DNA of 64,000 bases from Gigantopelta aegis (GCF_016097555.1 NC_054704.1:44553800-44617799); one strand, 5' to 3'; counted from the first letter of the stretch, positions 42,508-53,054 are shown. Notes: generated by a model from the letters alone, not told the origin. Numbers and translations: made by a program.

Positions 42508-44700
42508 GTGTGCGTGTGCGTGTGCGTGTGCGTGTGCGTGTGTATGTGTGTATTGAGCTACGTGTGTGTGTGTATTGAGCTCCACACTTGCCTCGAAAGT
42601 TTAAGGTGAACGGCAAATTGATCGCCTTGCAAATTGATGTGTCTCCTATTTCAACTGCAATGCGATATATGTCCATTCTTGTTCAATTTATGGTACTAAC
42701 GTTTTGGGGATGTTTGGCCACTGGCATGAGTATGTGAAATATTTTGGATGTTAGTCGACATACAGTTGGAAATACGATAACCTTAATTATTTGTGGGGAG
42801 GTTGTTGGTTTTTTTTGATGTGTTCGACCCGGTACCGGGAAATGAACCCAGTACCCACCAACCCGATGACCAGACCACTATGTCGTCAATGTCGATTTGC
42901 CGACTGTACCGATTAGCAGCATGTCTAGGTGTAACACTTTCCATCATGGTCAGACATGACAACACATACCACGACCCTTATTAGATCAAGTCCACTCAGT
43001 TTACATGGTCAGGCACGATCTTGATGGCGTGATTTGTGAACCATGGGAGTGCTATGGAGCAGAGCAGCACAGCTGACAATCAACTGGCCGGTTTATGACA
43101 GGTCACCGTGGTACACCTAACCCCCAGATTAACTCCGGTTTACTACGACAGATGTGTATACTACTACCACCACCACCAAGAACTCGGCAGTAAACAAAGA
43201 ACATGACTTGCTCTGGGCCTTGGAAATTTCAAATCGGCGCACGACAGGTGTGTGCAGAGTGATTGGGAGAAGCCGCAACGTTTAATCGATTTTTAGACTG
43301 GGAGATCAAAGTGCCCTGCCCTTCACAAACCGGCCTACCAAGATGTTTGGCGCGGGTTACGAACCGATAAAACGAACGTCTGTCGTGTTTCCTGCACACG
43401 TGTAGAATTTGGAGTGAAAATGAAGTGTTTAATGTCATTTTAGTCATTAATATTCTTTATACAATAAGTTAAATCTACTTGTTCTTGTTTCTTGGTTTTT
43501 TTTTTTTTTAAATAATATTAATAAAATTGTTTGTACAAAACCAAATAATATTACTGATAGTTCTACAAACCAAGAAACAATAGCAAAATAAATGTCAAAC
43601 GTAAACTGTCTAAATAAAATACCACATACTGACAGGGTTTCTGTGAGAGGATACGAAGGGTAAAATTACGTATCCTAAAATCTTAGAAATTAATCATAAA
43701 TTAATATATATTTTTTTCAATTTAAAATATTATAGTTTAAAGAATTACTGCGTCAAAATGAAATGCAGTGTTGAATTTCAAAGATTTTAAACCCATAATC
43801 ACTTAGATGGGGCACTTATCGTCTGTTTTTATTATTTACTATCAAATGATTTTCTGGCAGAAAGCCTGATTGGTGTTTATTTTTAACATTCTTAACTGTT
43901 TGTTACAAAATATTTTAAAGATTTTTTTTAATGGAAGTTATAAATGATCCGGTTTGCATTTTTTTTCTATTAAGAATTATAGTTTACCCTATACGTTAAC
44001 TTATGAACATTCTATGTTGGTATACAATTATATTCAAATGTGATGACAGTGATGACGAAGCTATGTATATCGTCACTATATCGGCATATTACTGACAGAT
44101 GTTACAAAACATTAATAGTAAAAACAGACGAACATAAACACAGGGCCGGATTTAGACCGGGGGAGGGGTGGGGTGGGGGGGGGGGGGGAACTTCAGGTTC
44201 GGAGGCCCCAGAAATTAAATTACATGACAACTAAAAAACCCACCTAATTTTATAATTATTAATTTTTTTAAATAAAGGATGTCCTTAGTTTTTGGGGGGC
44301 CCCTCTGGACAATTTCCCCCTTTGCCCCCTTATAAATCCCGCACTGCATAAAGACAACCCTTTTAAAATAATAACAAATATTACATTATAAACAAGACGA
44401 AAAATGTCGATAAGCGATGTCTACAATAAAAGTTGTATACAAGTTATCTATGTGTGTATTACTAGTTGTACGTTACTGCACTGGAATGAATAAGAAAAAC
44501 CCCTGTCAAGGCTTGTAACAAGATACTAAACCACAACAGACAAAAATAACGTGAAATCACTGACCTGTGAAAGATTCCCCATCATCTTCTTCTACCAAGA
44601 TATCGTCTGCTCCTGTATTCTTGTTTATATCAGTGACGTCCGTTGAATCCAGTCCTCTTTTCTTGGCCTCACATCGACGTATTAGGAAAGACCGAGGCAT
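33077..44700 (-). CDS. ovo: ovo/OVOL-type zinc-finger transcription factor (whole gene, five exons)
   Basis: Exons in transcript order: 44700-44565, 37435-35667, 34742-34634, 34388-34147, 33399-33077. Introns are GT-AG and phases match except across exon 4. The protein would be about 855 residues: N-terminal SNAG peptide MPRSFLIRR, an acidic stretch, a basic KKPKL, about 590 disordered Ser/Pro-rich residues, a 36-residue linker, then the ovo C2H2 region (CNVCQKEFGLQK; FNDTFDLKRHTRIH; YKCQLCSKAFTQRCSLESH; YVCEDCG). OVO/OVOL proteins are nuclear repressors/activators of epithelial and germline genes; SNAG peptides recruit LSD1-type corepressors (family knowledge). Exon 4 is damaged (see its entry), so as written the sequence does not encode a full protein. 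Alternative first exons, as in other ovo genes, were not seen. Confidence 0.9.
33417..33725 (-). repeat. SINE-A copy, full length
   Basis: Tail 'GTTTATTGTGGTAACGACACCACTAGAGCAC', centre, and head 'GGGATCGATCCCAGACAGACCGCGC...GTCCCGCCCC'. Same strand as ovo, in intron 4, with its 3' tail next to the exon 5 acceptor. Confidence 0.92.
34147..34388 (-). pseudogene. ovo: ovo exon 4 (zinc fingers 1 and 2), damaged
   Basis: Acceptor TTCTTGTAG, donor ACAG|GTACAT, both sound. The start reads VTVTERFHLSGKYMCNVCQKEFGLQK, proper finger 1. Then the two histidines are missing and about 13 foreign residues appear. KRYLCSFC of finger 2 follows, then the frame shifts and hits a stop (TAA within TTGACTTAAAG); in the next frame FNDTFDLKRHTRIHTG is intact. 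The exon is 242 nt where 240 or 243 would fit. A 19-bp word occurs twice (34193-34211, 34259-34277). Causes may be assembly error, a null allele or real decay. Confidence 0.85.
34634..34742 (-). CDS. ovo: ovo exon 3 (linker)
   Basis: Acceptor TATTTTAG, donor AAAG|GTAAAC; 109 nt, entering in phase 0 and leaving in phase 1. Codes a 36-residue polar linker (QYTTNAGELEMINGG...SCIKDK) between the disordered region and the fingers. Confidence 0.8.
35505..35660. repeat. G-rich low-complexity block in ovo intron 2
   Basis: Repeated GGGGTGAGGTGGAGTG words, a GT run, and two G runs (35569-35579, 35632-35657). The last one ends beside the exon 2 donor. Confidence 0.85.
35667..37435 (-). CDS. ovo: ovo exon 2 (disordered regulatory region)
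   Basis: 1769 nt fully open, acceptor CTGTTTACAG, donor GAAT|GTAAGT. Codes residues 47-635: rich in Ser, Pro, Thr and Asn, no predicted fold. Visible motifs: AAKKPKL (possible nuclear signal), three psi-K-x-E words (VKPE, VKRE, VKSE; possible SUMO sites) and a tandem IKDLS repeat. The exon ends in LLNLLN. A poly-C run starts four bases after the GTAAGT donor. The long open frame, with no lesion, argues that the gene is under selection. Confidence 0.9.
37436..38440. other. ovo intron 1, 3' part
   Basis: Contains a G run at 37938-37957, 'CAGTGACGTAGGTAGC' and a poly-C tract of about 32 at 38131-38162, which together look like a hAT-type MITE with unclear borders. No exon seen. Confidence 0.5.
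38441..39150. promoter_or_regulatory. GC/CpG-richer block in ovo intron 1, possible regulatory region
   Basis: Stands out from the AT-rich, repeat-filled intron: many CpG, no SINE, words such as TTTTGGCGCG (E2F-like), GCACGTGAC (E-box) and CCGTTA at 38763-38768 (OVOL-type site). No TATA box or exon could be linked to it. The role is an inference. Confidence 0.25.
39484..39800 (+). repeat. SINE-C copy, full length
   Basis: Head 'GAGCGGGATTTAGCTCAGTTGGTCGAGTG', B box 'GGATCGAACC', centre 'GGGAAAGTGCACATAAAAAGATCCC', tail 'GTGGTGTTGTTAAACTAAACAAC'. Best-preserved member of family C here. Confidence 0.92.
39801..40700. other. ovo intron 1, T/A-rich, nothing recognised
   Basis: T-rich runs at 39860-39950, then unassigned sequence. 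Confidence 0.45.
40705..41215 (-). repeat. SINE-B copy split by an insertion
   Basis: Left part starts 'GGAAGGAAGGAATGTTTCATTTAAGGACAC' and 'GGTTATATGGTA'; after the insertion it resumes 'TTGGACATCTACTTAAGGACCACGC' and runs to a degenerate head near 41185. Old copy. Confidence 0.8.
40767..40989. mobile_element. CAGGGGCGTAG MITE inserted in a SINE
   Basis: Ends CAGGGGCGTAGGCTG and, reversed, CAGGGGCGTAGCGTG. Flanking repeat TGGTA at 40762-40766 and 40990-40994. The 223-bp inside matches 53679-53896 ('GCTGAAGCAAATGGTCCGCT', 'GGTCCACTTGGTTCATATTC'). G and C runs lie at the two ends. Confidence 0.9.
41327..41668 (-). other. Unrecognised 113-codon open frame in ovo intron 1
   Basis: Begins MRTCRFSNLPLQRL and is of mixed, protein-like composition (MPDDLPLLSPNEG, QIFSLCEKLTSRV). 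No family recognised, no splice context checked out, no low-complexity bias. Most likely chance or a transposon remnant. Confidence 0.15.
41670..42420. other. ovo intron 1, AT-rich, nothing recognised
   Basis: No repeat family or exon seen. Confidence 0.45.
42425..42560. repeat. (GT)n / (GC)n microsatellite
   Basis: Interrupted GT run with GC and CT patches, longest from 42471 to about 42545. Confidence 0.95.
43633..43868. mobile_element. CAGGGTTTCT MITE
   Basis: Left end CAGGGTTTCTGTGAGAGG; right end reversed CAGGCTTTCTGCCAGAAA. AT-rich inside. Similar ends at 47845-48086. No clear target duplication. Confidence 0.55.
44141..44346. mobile_element. hAT-type MITE with near-perfect 8-bp target duplication
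   Basis: Left end CAGGGCCGGATTTAGACCGG; right end reversed CAGTGCGGGATTTATAAGGG. Flanks CATAAACA (44133-44140) and CATAAAGA (44347-44354). Lies about 220 bp inside intron 1 of ovo, next to exon 1. Confidence 0.85.
44565..44700 (-). CDS. ovo: ovo exon 1 (SNAG exon)
   Basis: The ATG at 44700-44698 starts MPRSFLIRR, the SNAG repressor peptide, which must be N-terminal; that decides the start over an in-frame ATG 20 codons earlier. 45 codons plus one base, then ACAG|GTCAGT. After SNAG come basic CEAKKR and an acidic ADDILVEEDD. Confidence 0.88.
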
Positions 44701-45025
44701 GATGTATATCTGTCCGTGTGTCTGTCTGTCTCTGCCACAGTGACAGCTCTGCCCTGTCAAACGTAAACTTGAACTGAATCACCAGCCGGCTTCGACGAAC
44801 ATTTTGTAATAAGCGCCCTTTCTCTTGGTTGGGAACAAAGCGTAGCGCGTGCAGCCGGGCTGGCCACACAAATTATTCCGACTAATTGATATGCAAATGA
44901 ACTCTGGGCCATAGCGGTAATTCAGTGGGACTCGCGAGAAAACCGTTGAGACAGTGTTGGAGGATGATAACAATTCGTCGGGTAGCCTGACCTTTCCTTG
45001 TGGACTTAGAGAGAAGATAATAAAA

Positions 45026-45033
45026 CTTTATAG
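45026..45033 (-). promoter_or_regulatory. Candidate TATA box for ovo
   Basis: CTATAAAG on the minus strand, about 330 bp upstream of the ovo start codon. A start near 45000 would give a 5' untranslated leader of about 300 nt. Only the word itself supports this. Confidence 0.35.
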
Positions 45034-45079
45034 ACCGTGTTACAGAATGTTTGTTCTTTGTTCCGCTTGGTTGAATTTC

Positions 45080-46100
45080 CATGTGTAAATAGCGAATGTA
45101 AATTTTGATTCAATTTTTTTTAGGGGAAGTGGAGAGGGTGGGGTGGGGTGGGAGGGTTCTTTTGTTTGCTAAGACGGACGAAAGTATTAGAAATTTTTGC
45201 TATTGTTTTAGTCGTGCCATTTTGTTAATTCGTCCTGGCCAGAATGGGTTATTATGCAATCTAGCCATCTTTGCTTGTTTTCCCAAGTGTCAGGAGATAA
45301 CGTAGCGATAGGATTACATTTCAAACATGGTCGAACATGGCAGCAAGGAATGTCTGCCGAATTTACCGAGAATGTTGAGCCTATAAATGTTGCTACATCT
45401 TTAAAAATATTGTTATCATTTTAATTTTTAAAAATTTACCATTCAGTTTCATTCCATAAAGTTTATTGGAAACGTGGTCATGACAATAAAACATAATACC
45501 AAAATGGTTCATGTATCTTCTTATAACAAAAACATTTAATTTACAATGTAACCAATACTGAAATTATCTGCTAGAGATTTGCATTTTTAAGCTAAAATCG
45601 CATTCACGGCTGAACAGTACGGTAAGATTCAATGAATGATATTAAGATTTTATTATGAAATTATTGTTTACACATATAATCAGATAAACAAAAGAAAGAA
45701 AAAAAAGATGAACGTTATAAATACGATTATATACATTACACTTCACTGATGTTTCAAGTTAATGGTAGTTCCATGTTTGATGTTCCATATCTTAATGTTT
45801 GAAAAAAACACAACTTTACTGTTAGTACTGCGTTCAATGGAACTACAACTGGTTCCGTTCCGCACACAGGTAATTTAGCTGACGATTAGTCTATTCATTC
45901 ATTCATTCAGTTATTTATTCATTCACTCGTTCATCTATCTATCTGTTCAATATCATTCAACTGTCAGACATGAAATTTAGCCATAGTTTGAAATGTCCTG
46001 AGAGTTGTTTTTAAACGAACGCTTTTCTTTCCTTCGTACATGTATTCAGTGAAAATACCCTGAGGTTCCATGAACAAAGAATCCGTTCATTTTTCTTTCC
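45080..46100. other. Upstream flank of ovo, nothing recognised
   Basis: No repeat family or coding frame. A short (ATTC)n run near 45890-45930. Confidence 0.45.
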
Positions 46101-46104
46101 ACTG

Positions 46105-47025
46105 TACAATCACCCATCTCTCGTTCCCCTGTACAGTAATTTCATATTGACCTTATTCCAAACATAAAGTCACTCGCCTCTCATTCCCCTGTATGTACCT
46201 TCTTATTGACCTCATCCAAACATGTCACCCGCCTCTCATTCCCCCTGAGCAGTACTGTATTACTGACCTCATCCCAAACCACAAACACAGCCACCCGCCT
46301 CTCATTCCCCTATACAGTATTTTCATATTGACCTCATCCCATACAGTCACCGGCCTCTCATCCCCCTTTACAGTACTTTCTTATTAACTCATCTCAAATC
46401 ACAAACACAGACACCCGCCTATCATTCCCCAGTACAGTATTTTCGTATTGACCTCATCCCATACAGTCACCGGCCTCTCATTCCCCTGCACAATACTTTC
46501 TTATTGACCTTATCCCAAACCCAAAACATACAGTCACCCGCCTCTCAATCCCCTGCACAATACTTTCTTATTGACCTCATCCCAAACCCAAACCATACAG
46601 TCACCCGCCTCTCATTCCCTTGTACAATTCTTTATTATTGACCTCATCCCAAACCCAAAATGTACAGTCACCCGCCTCTCATTCCCCTGTACAATACTTT
46701 CTTATTGACCTCATCCCAAACCCAAAACGTACAGTCACCCGCCTCTCATTCCCCTGTATAATACTTTCTTATCGACTACATCCCAAACCCCAAATACATA
46801 CAATCACCCGCCTCTCATTCCCCTGTACAATACTTTCTTATCGACCTCATCCCAAACCCCAAATACATACAGTCACCCGCCTCTCATTCCCCTGTACAAT
46901 ACTTTCTTATCGACTTCATCCCAAACCCCAAATACATACAATCACCCGCCTCTCATTCCCCTGTACAATACTTTCTTATCGACTTCATCCCAAACCCAAA
47001 ATACATACAATCACCCGCCTCGGTT
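46105..47025 (+). repeat. 62-69-bp minisatellite, about 14 copies
   Basis: The unit carries 'CACCCGCCTCTCATTCCCCTG', 'CAATACTTTCTTATTGACCTCATCCC' and 'AAACCCAAA'. Early units are irregular; from 46741 the spacing is steady at 69 bp (46741, 46810, 46879, 46948, 47017). A 69-bp unit keeps one frame open for 135 codons; I do not regard that as a gene. It lies 1.1-2 kb upstream of the candidate ovo TATA box. Confidence 0.95.
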
Positions 47026-47097
47026 AATACCTTGTGTTATTTTTCGTTCCCGTTGACTCACAATTTAAAAACAAATAAATATATTAATAATAAAGAA

Positions 47098-47170
47098 TCT
47101 CAAAGGTTGTGGTATGCGCTGTTCTGTCTATGGTCAAAATGCTTATAAATGTTTCCTCATTGCTAATAAG
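47098..47170 (+). repeat. SINE fragment, decayed
   Basis: 'AAAGGTTGTGGTATGCGCTGTTCTGTCTATGG' followed by a 'GCTAATAAGA'-like word; central block only. Confidence 0.5.
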
Positions 47171-47844
47171 ACAAGAATAACATAGAACAAGAGTATTATT
47201 ATTCCAGTCCTTGATTAAACAATACTCTTTTATTCGTTTTAACTTTAAATCTTTATTATTAAAATGACGCCTCCCTCCTCAAGCTTACTGTGTCTTGTTT
47301 CTCTATTATCGTTAGAAATATATTAGCTACAACATACAGAATCTATTGACCAAGTTTGAAAACAAAAAGAAGAAATCGACACAAGAACCAAATTGACAAA
47401 AAACTTAAATTTACTGAAGTAAAGTATGATGGATCATACTGGGTAATGTGAACGGGTCTCACTAATATTGCGCGCGAAAACGCGTGCATGTGCGCGTGCA
47501 TCATGCGCTCAACAGCCGATCGGTTTTTAACATTGATATAACGTATTGATTAGATTTGAAACATAACGTTGTAATTTTGGTTCTGTCAGCTTGTGTTGAA
47601 ATCACAAAATGGAATCTAAGCTTTCATATTGTGGGCTGGTCCAAAAATGAAAATAGTCGAAAGTTCGGAGGAGGGGAGGGAGGCGTGCGCAGTCGAGGTT
47701 GAAGGTAAATAACTAACAACTTTTTTCACAGTGAGTTTGTTTACATAATTTCTTAACGAATTACTTGTTTTTGATTTGACTTTACGTAACATGCCTCAAC
47801 ACATTATTTGTTTTGATATCACTTTTGTTTTCTTTTTTTTTTTG
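47171..47844. other. Unassigned stretch
   Basis: A CpG-rich patch (GCGCGCGAAAACGCG) at 47468-47510. No exon or repeat family seen. Confidence 0.4.
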
Positions 47845-48086
47845 GTAGGGTTTCAGCCAGAGGGTAAAACGGGTATGGTACCATACACAATTTTTTTGGC
47901 AGATTTATTTTTTATAAGTTAACCTTTTGACAAAATTAATTACTTTTATCATTACTGTATGATTTCCTTAACCCTAACCCTAAACATAACCCCATTTTCT
48001 TTCTGGGGGAGGCCCCCTTGTTGACTGTACATGCATTCAATTCCATAGCGCCGTACCCAAAAATTTCTTTCTGGCAGAAACGCTGG
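47845..48086. mobile_element. MITE with GTTTC(A/T)GCCAGA ends
   Basis: Left 'AGGGTTTCAGCCAGAGGG'; right reversed 'GCGTTTCTGCCAGAAAG'. Contains 'TTAACCCTAACCCTAAAC', which looks telomeric but is part of the element. Confidence 0.5.
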
Positions 48087-48189
48087 CATCGTTGTGTTGA
48101 TGTTTTTTGTTTGTTTGTTTATTTGTTTATTTTTAAAATTGTTATCATTTTGTGTTCGTGTATTTTAAAGGGTGCTTGCATTCAAACTT

Positions 48190-48325
48190 AAAGTTTGTTT
48201 TGTTTAACGACACCACTACAGCACATTGATTTATTAATCATCGGCTATTGGATGTCGAACATTTGTTAATTTTGACGTATAAAGGAAACCCGCTGCATTT
48301 TTACCACTGGGCTACATCCCGCCCT
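48190..48325 (-). repeat. SINE-A copy with internal deletion
   Basis: Tail and first centre block intact ('AAAGTTTGTTTTGTTTAACG'...'AAACCCGCTGCATTTTT'), then directly the head end 'ACCACTGGGCTACATCCCGCC'. About 170 bp are missing. Confidence 0.88.
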
Positions 48326-48785
48326 GCATTAAAAAAAGGTGTATTGTAGGTGGATATTACATTCCACACTCTTCTCAACATTCAACTCTCTTTCTATATC
48401 CTCCACCACCACCACCACCCTGTAATAATTTTTAGAACTACCACAACAAAATGGAAGATAAAGTAACTGCAACTTACAAAATATAAGTATATATGATGGA
48501 GACACAATCTACCCTTGTGGGAAGCCGGTTTCTAAGATGTTGTCAGTGTGAAAGAAACAACGGAAGCGGTTGATTGATTAATCGCGAATGTAACCGGAAA
48601 ATAGCATGCATTGATGTTGCTGGTATATTTCAGCAAGGTGACTATTATTCAGTGTAACGTTAGGGTAAACTACATGTATACATTTTGGCACTGAAATGAA
48701 ACGAAAGGATTATTTAATGATACCGGTATCTCGGGGTATTTTTAACTACAGTGATCAACATGTGATCTATGGAGCCAGAGAAACA
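48326..48785. other. Unassigned stretch
   Basis: Short CAC trinucleotide run near 48405. Nothing else recognised. Confidence 0.45.
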
Positions 48786-48789
48786 TACT

Positions 48790-48990
48790 TTTTGTTTTGT
48801 TTAACGACACCACTGGAGCACATTGTTAATCATCGGCTATTCGATGTGAAACATTTGGTAATTTTGACATAGTCTTAGAGACTCCCTACATTTTTCCATT
48901 AGTAGCAAGGGATATTTTATATGCATCGCCCCATAGACAGTATAGTACATCCTACACCCTTTGATATACCAGTCGTGGTGCACTGGCGAA
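48790..48990 (-). repeat. SINE-A copy, truncated by a GA array
   Basis: Tail 'TTTTTGTTTTGTTTAACGACACCACTGGAGCAC' to 'CCAGTCGTGGTGCACTGGCG'. The head is missing; the purine array begins soon after. Confidence 0.85.
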
Positions 48991-49021
48991 AAATATCAGA
49001 GACGGACAGACACAGACACAG

Positions 49022-49435
<414 letters not shown>

Positions 49436-49621
49436 GGCGCAACCGCCACACAGACTATTCCTACCGAAAGAGCAGCAAGGAATCTTTATATTCACTTCCT
49501 TTCGTTATTGAACGTCCTGAATATGTTGAGGGTGCTCCGATTACTGCATAAGCACGATACGTGGAATAAATAGCCTAACAAAATATTAAAAAGTACAAGT
49601 CAACCACTTACATTACATCCA

Positions 49622-49653
<32 letters not shown>
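49622..49653. repeat. (AT)n microsatellite
   Basis: About 16 AT units. Confidence 0.95.
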
Positions 49654-49661
<8 letters not shown>

Positions 49662-49907
49662 TAGTATAAAAGAATTATTAGTATTAAAATAAAATTCACT
49701 TTTTGCCCTAAACAATTTCAGTTCCCAGTTCCACCCCCAGGCACCCTCGTACGCCGTTGAATGTAATATGTACAGTTAATTATGTGATGTAATGTCAGAA
49801 TAAAATACAATTTTTAATTTTTTTTAATTAATATGCCAGTACAACCATGTACATGTCTGATAATCACTTATAACAAAATGCTGCTATAAAGTGTTCATTC
49901 ATCCAAT

Positions 49908-50168
49908 CATTTCAACTTATTTTAGTGTTTCAAGCACGCTGTCCTAGGCACACACCTCGGCTACCTGGATTGTCAGTCCAGGACTGTGGGTTATCCTATA
50001 TATGTGTGGTTAGTGAGAGAGAAGTCGGCGTAGTGGTCTTACACCTACATGTCTACCCACTAAATCATTAAAGCTTGCTCTGGGTGGGATCCGAAAGCGG
50101 GCTACGAACCCAGAACCTACCAGTCTTATGTCCGATATCCGATGGCTTAACCACGACACCAGTGGTCG
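49908..50168 (-). repeat. SINE-D copy
   Basis: Tail 'ATTTCAACTTATTTTAGTG.TTCAAGCACGCTGTCCT', centre 'GTTAGTGAGAGAGAAG', head 'GCGGGCTACGAACCCAGAACCTACC...GATGGCTTAACCACGAC'. The reversed head contains a B-box-like GGGTTCGTAGCCC. Confidence 0.88.
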
Positions 50169-50187
50169 TTTAAAGGAATGCTCCTTG

Positions 50188-50262
50188 TCTGTCCCCTACG
50201 AGATCGATACTACGACTTTTTAGCCTACCAGGAGGATACTCTAACCACTGAGCTATACTCTT
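50188..50262 (-). repeat. tRNA-like sequence, probably a SINE head or tRNA relic
   Basis: Reversed it reads 'GTATAGCTCAGTGGTTAGAG' (A box) and later 'AGTATCGATCTCGTAGGG' (B box), spaced as in a tRNA. The stems are not clean enough to call a functional tRNA gene. Confidence 0.45.
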
Positions 50263-50305
50263 TTTTTTCCACTAAGGTCGCAGACTGTTCAACACACCCT
50301 TATGA

Positions 50306-50904
50306 AAAAAGTAGGAATGAAAATATAGAAAAAGTAGGACAAAAGTAGGTACACAGAAGGAAAAAGTAGGACAAAAGTAGGACTGAAACAGTACGTAGCG
50401 ACATTATTCATGATCATATTGGGAAAACGAATGTGTTAAATCCAAAAAGTGCTATTATTGAGAAAACACTTTAAATTTTTTTTATGTAGTGCTCGGTTGG
50501 TAAATGTATTTTGTCTTCTATCCAAAATAATATGAATCTTGTGTACCGGTTAAATTCAAATTACTGTACACTATGCTAATCACTGTTTCTTTATAAACTA
50601 TATAAAGAATTCAAACATTTGAAAGGATTTTCAATGGATTGAAAATTATCGCAAGTGTTCATGAAATGCTGGATGTTGTAATAGTATGTTATTAAAATAG
50701 CAAACCTTTATCGTAAATCAGATTAACATTATAAATTTAAGTTTTCCATAGTATATTATAGATTCTGAAGTAATACATACGCATTGTACATGTATATTAT
50801 AATCCTGTTAATCATTGAAAAAATGATTAGCTTTCAGGGTGTAATTTTAATAGGTTGAGATTATATTGTGCCACAAATTGTAAGATAGGGCCTACATCTT
50901 GCTG

Positions 50905-50990
<86 letters not shown>

Positions 50991-51135
50991 AATTCCCTAA
51001 CTGTCGACTTTTATAATAGCACAAGGAATATGCACACTTTAACAGCAATTTGAAAAAAAAAAGTACGAAAAAGTAGGTATTTTGAAGAAAAAGTAGGAAA
51101 AATAGGACAAAGACCAAAAAGTAGGAAAAGTAGGA
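50306..51135. repeat. Two AAAAGTAGGA word arrays around an AT microsatellite
   Basis: 50306-50385 and 51055-51135 each contain several AAAAAGTAGGA(C) words in the same orientation. Between them, 50909-50988 is a pure TA run of about 40 units. Confidence 0.75.
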
Positions 51136-52340
51136 TCGCTAGACAACCTGAGGTCGACAACCGTTACTTTTTGCACCCTTGTTTTGGTTTCGTACACAAT
51201 AAACATAACATATTTTATGATAATTCCACTAGATTTTCTTCGAACATAGTCAGTTGCATTAGTAGTTCAAATTTTTCCAACATTAAACTTGATTTTTCCA
51301 ACATTAAAGTTGGATTTTTCCTATTTTAAATGTTGGAAAACAGAATTATTTTATTGTGTGTGATGGCACTAATACGCTTCCGTAAATTAGGCCTATTTTT
51401 CCAGCGTTCTTAAAACGGAAACATAACGCACTCAGTGTATTGTTATTGTGTATTGTTATTGTAAGGCGATGCAAGGTGATGACTGGAATACTGACGTCAT
51501 TCAAATTCAAAAAGTATCTATATTATCACAATGCTGTACACATTAAAATATGACTGGTATAGCCTACTTACCTTGACCCCTGTCAAAATAGTACAGAGAG
51601 TACACAACGAAGTTTACAGACCCAATATTAAGTTTAAGTTTCAAATGATGAAAAAGATAAAAAGTACCATTAGTCAAATATATCATATGAAAAAATTAGT
51701 TAGATATGCTATATTTATTGTGTACAAAGCCAAAACAAGGGTACATTAAAAGTGACTGTCGTCAGTGAACATAGCTTCAAGCCTTAGCTTCGCTAGACAC
51801 ATTTGAACTGAAATATTTACAATGACTACTAACGTGGATTGTTTTAATGCATACTGACATTCATCCACTAGTTAAAATAATTACCTAAAAAACGAAAAGA
51901 AACAAGTCAGAACCACATTGTTAACAACTACAATAAATTACTCACCGACGTTTAATTACCGTTAGGAGAGGTATTACCGTTAGGAGTGGAAGGATATGAC
52001 GTAATCTAATACCGTCATGACATGCGCAGCGATATATAATATTTATAAAGCAATCATCATGACGTCAGATTAATTGCGTCATATACTTCGGTGGTGTCCA
52101 ACCCTCTAGAAGAATATTTCATTAAAAGGCCATGAGAATGAAAGTTATAGATTTGCGTCCGAACAATTTTAAAAACACATGAGGATTGTTTTTACTTTTC
52201 ATTATTCATTATTTTTATTGATCTATTATTTCCATAGTAGATTCAAGTCTAAATGAGGTCGACACATCAAGAGTTCGGCAATTTTCGTCAATGTTTGGAA
52301 TATACTGCTTCCTGCTTGAGGATTTAATGCTCTACTGGGA
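51136..52340. other. Unassigned stretch with small repeats
   Basis: 51265-51345 holds 'TTTTTCCAACATTAAA' twice and its inverse 'TTTAAATGTTGGAAAA'. 51955-51986 holds ATTACCGTTAGGAG twice. No gene seen. Confidence 0.5.
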
Positions 52341-52347
52341 TACTTTT

Positions 52348-52630
52348 TCATTTCAACTTATTTTCGTGCTTATATCCAATTAAGGTTCAAGCACGTTGTC
52401 CTGGACACACACCTCAGCTATCTGGGTTGTCTGTCCAGGACAGTGGGTTAGTGGTTAGTTGGTTAGTGGGTTAGTGGTTAGTGAGAGAAAAGAGGGTGTA
52501 GTAGCCTTACACCTACCCACTGAGCCCTTAAGAACGCGCTCTGGGTTGGAGCCGGTACCGGGCTGCGAACCCTGTACCTACCAGCCTGTAGTCCGATGGC
52601 TTAACCATTGCTCCACCGAGGCTGGTTACT
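52348..52630 (-). repeat. SINE-D copy, full length
   Basis: 'ATTTCAACTTATTTTCGTGC', 'GTTCAAGCACGTTGTCCTGG', a small GGTTAGTG tandem expansion, 'GAGCCGGTACCGGGCTGCGAACCCTG', 'GATGGCTTAACCATTGC.CCACCGAGGC'. Confidence 0.9.
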
Positions 52631-52634
52631 GGGT

Positions 52635-53050
52635 TACACTTCAGAATTTATGACGGAGAAGGCAGTTTTGGCGCGAAGGACCTCGTAAACATTACCACTA
52701 TTGACGATTTGGAACTTGAATTTGTGTGATGATCATTAAGTGCCTTTTTTGTGCAAATAATGAAACATTTTGTAAATAACGAAATTTTCAGCGGTACCTT
52801 TCACGGCATGTGGGCGGTGGACGCAAATCTATAACTTTCATTCTCATGGCCAAAAAGGCAAAATAGCAGACTGAAAAAAAATCGTTTTTTGTCCTAGGAG
52901 ATATCAGCGAAGTCGATATAAATGACATGGTTACCATCTAGTAAGTGGAAACTGTGTCGTAATTATTTTTTCGCGATTTGTGCCCTGAGATACTCCAATG
53001 TTCAGTACACTATAGGGTCGTCGGAGCTGGGGGAGAGGGGCTGGGGTGGG
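52635..53050. other. Unassigned stretch
   Basis: No gene or family recognised. Confidence 0.4.
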
Positions 53051-53054
53051 GTGG

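Noticed and set aside
42343..42676. Cys-Val and Arg-Thr repeat frames
   Set aside because: Translation of the GT microsatellite on both strands.
46620..47027. 135-codon open frame with a 23-residue repeat
   Set aside because: Open only because the 69-bp minisatellite unit is a multiple of three; no start context, no family.
47968..47992. Telomere-like CCCTAACCCTAA words
   Set aside because: Only two and a half units, inside a MITE with its own ends.
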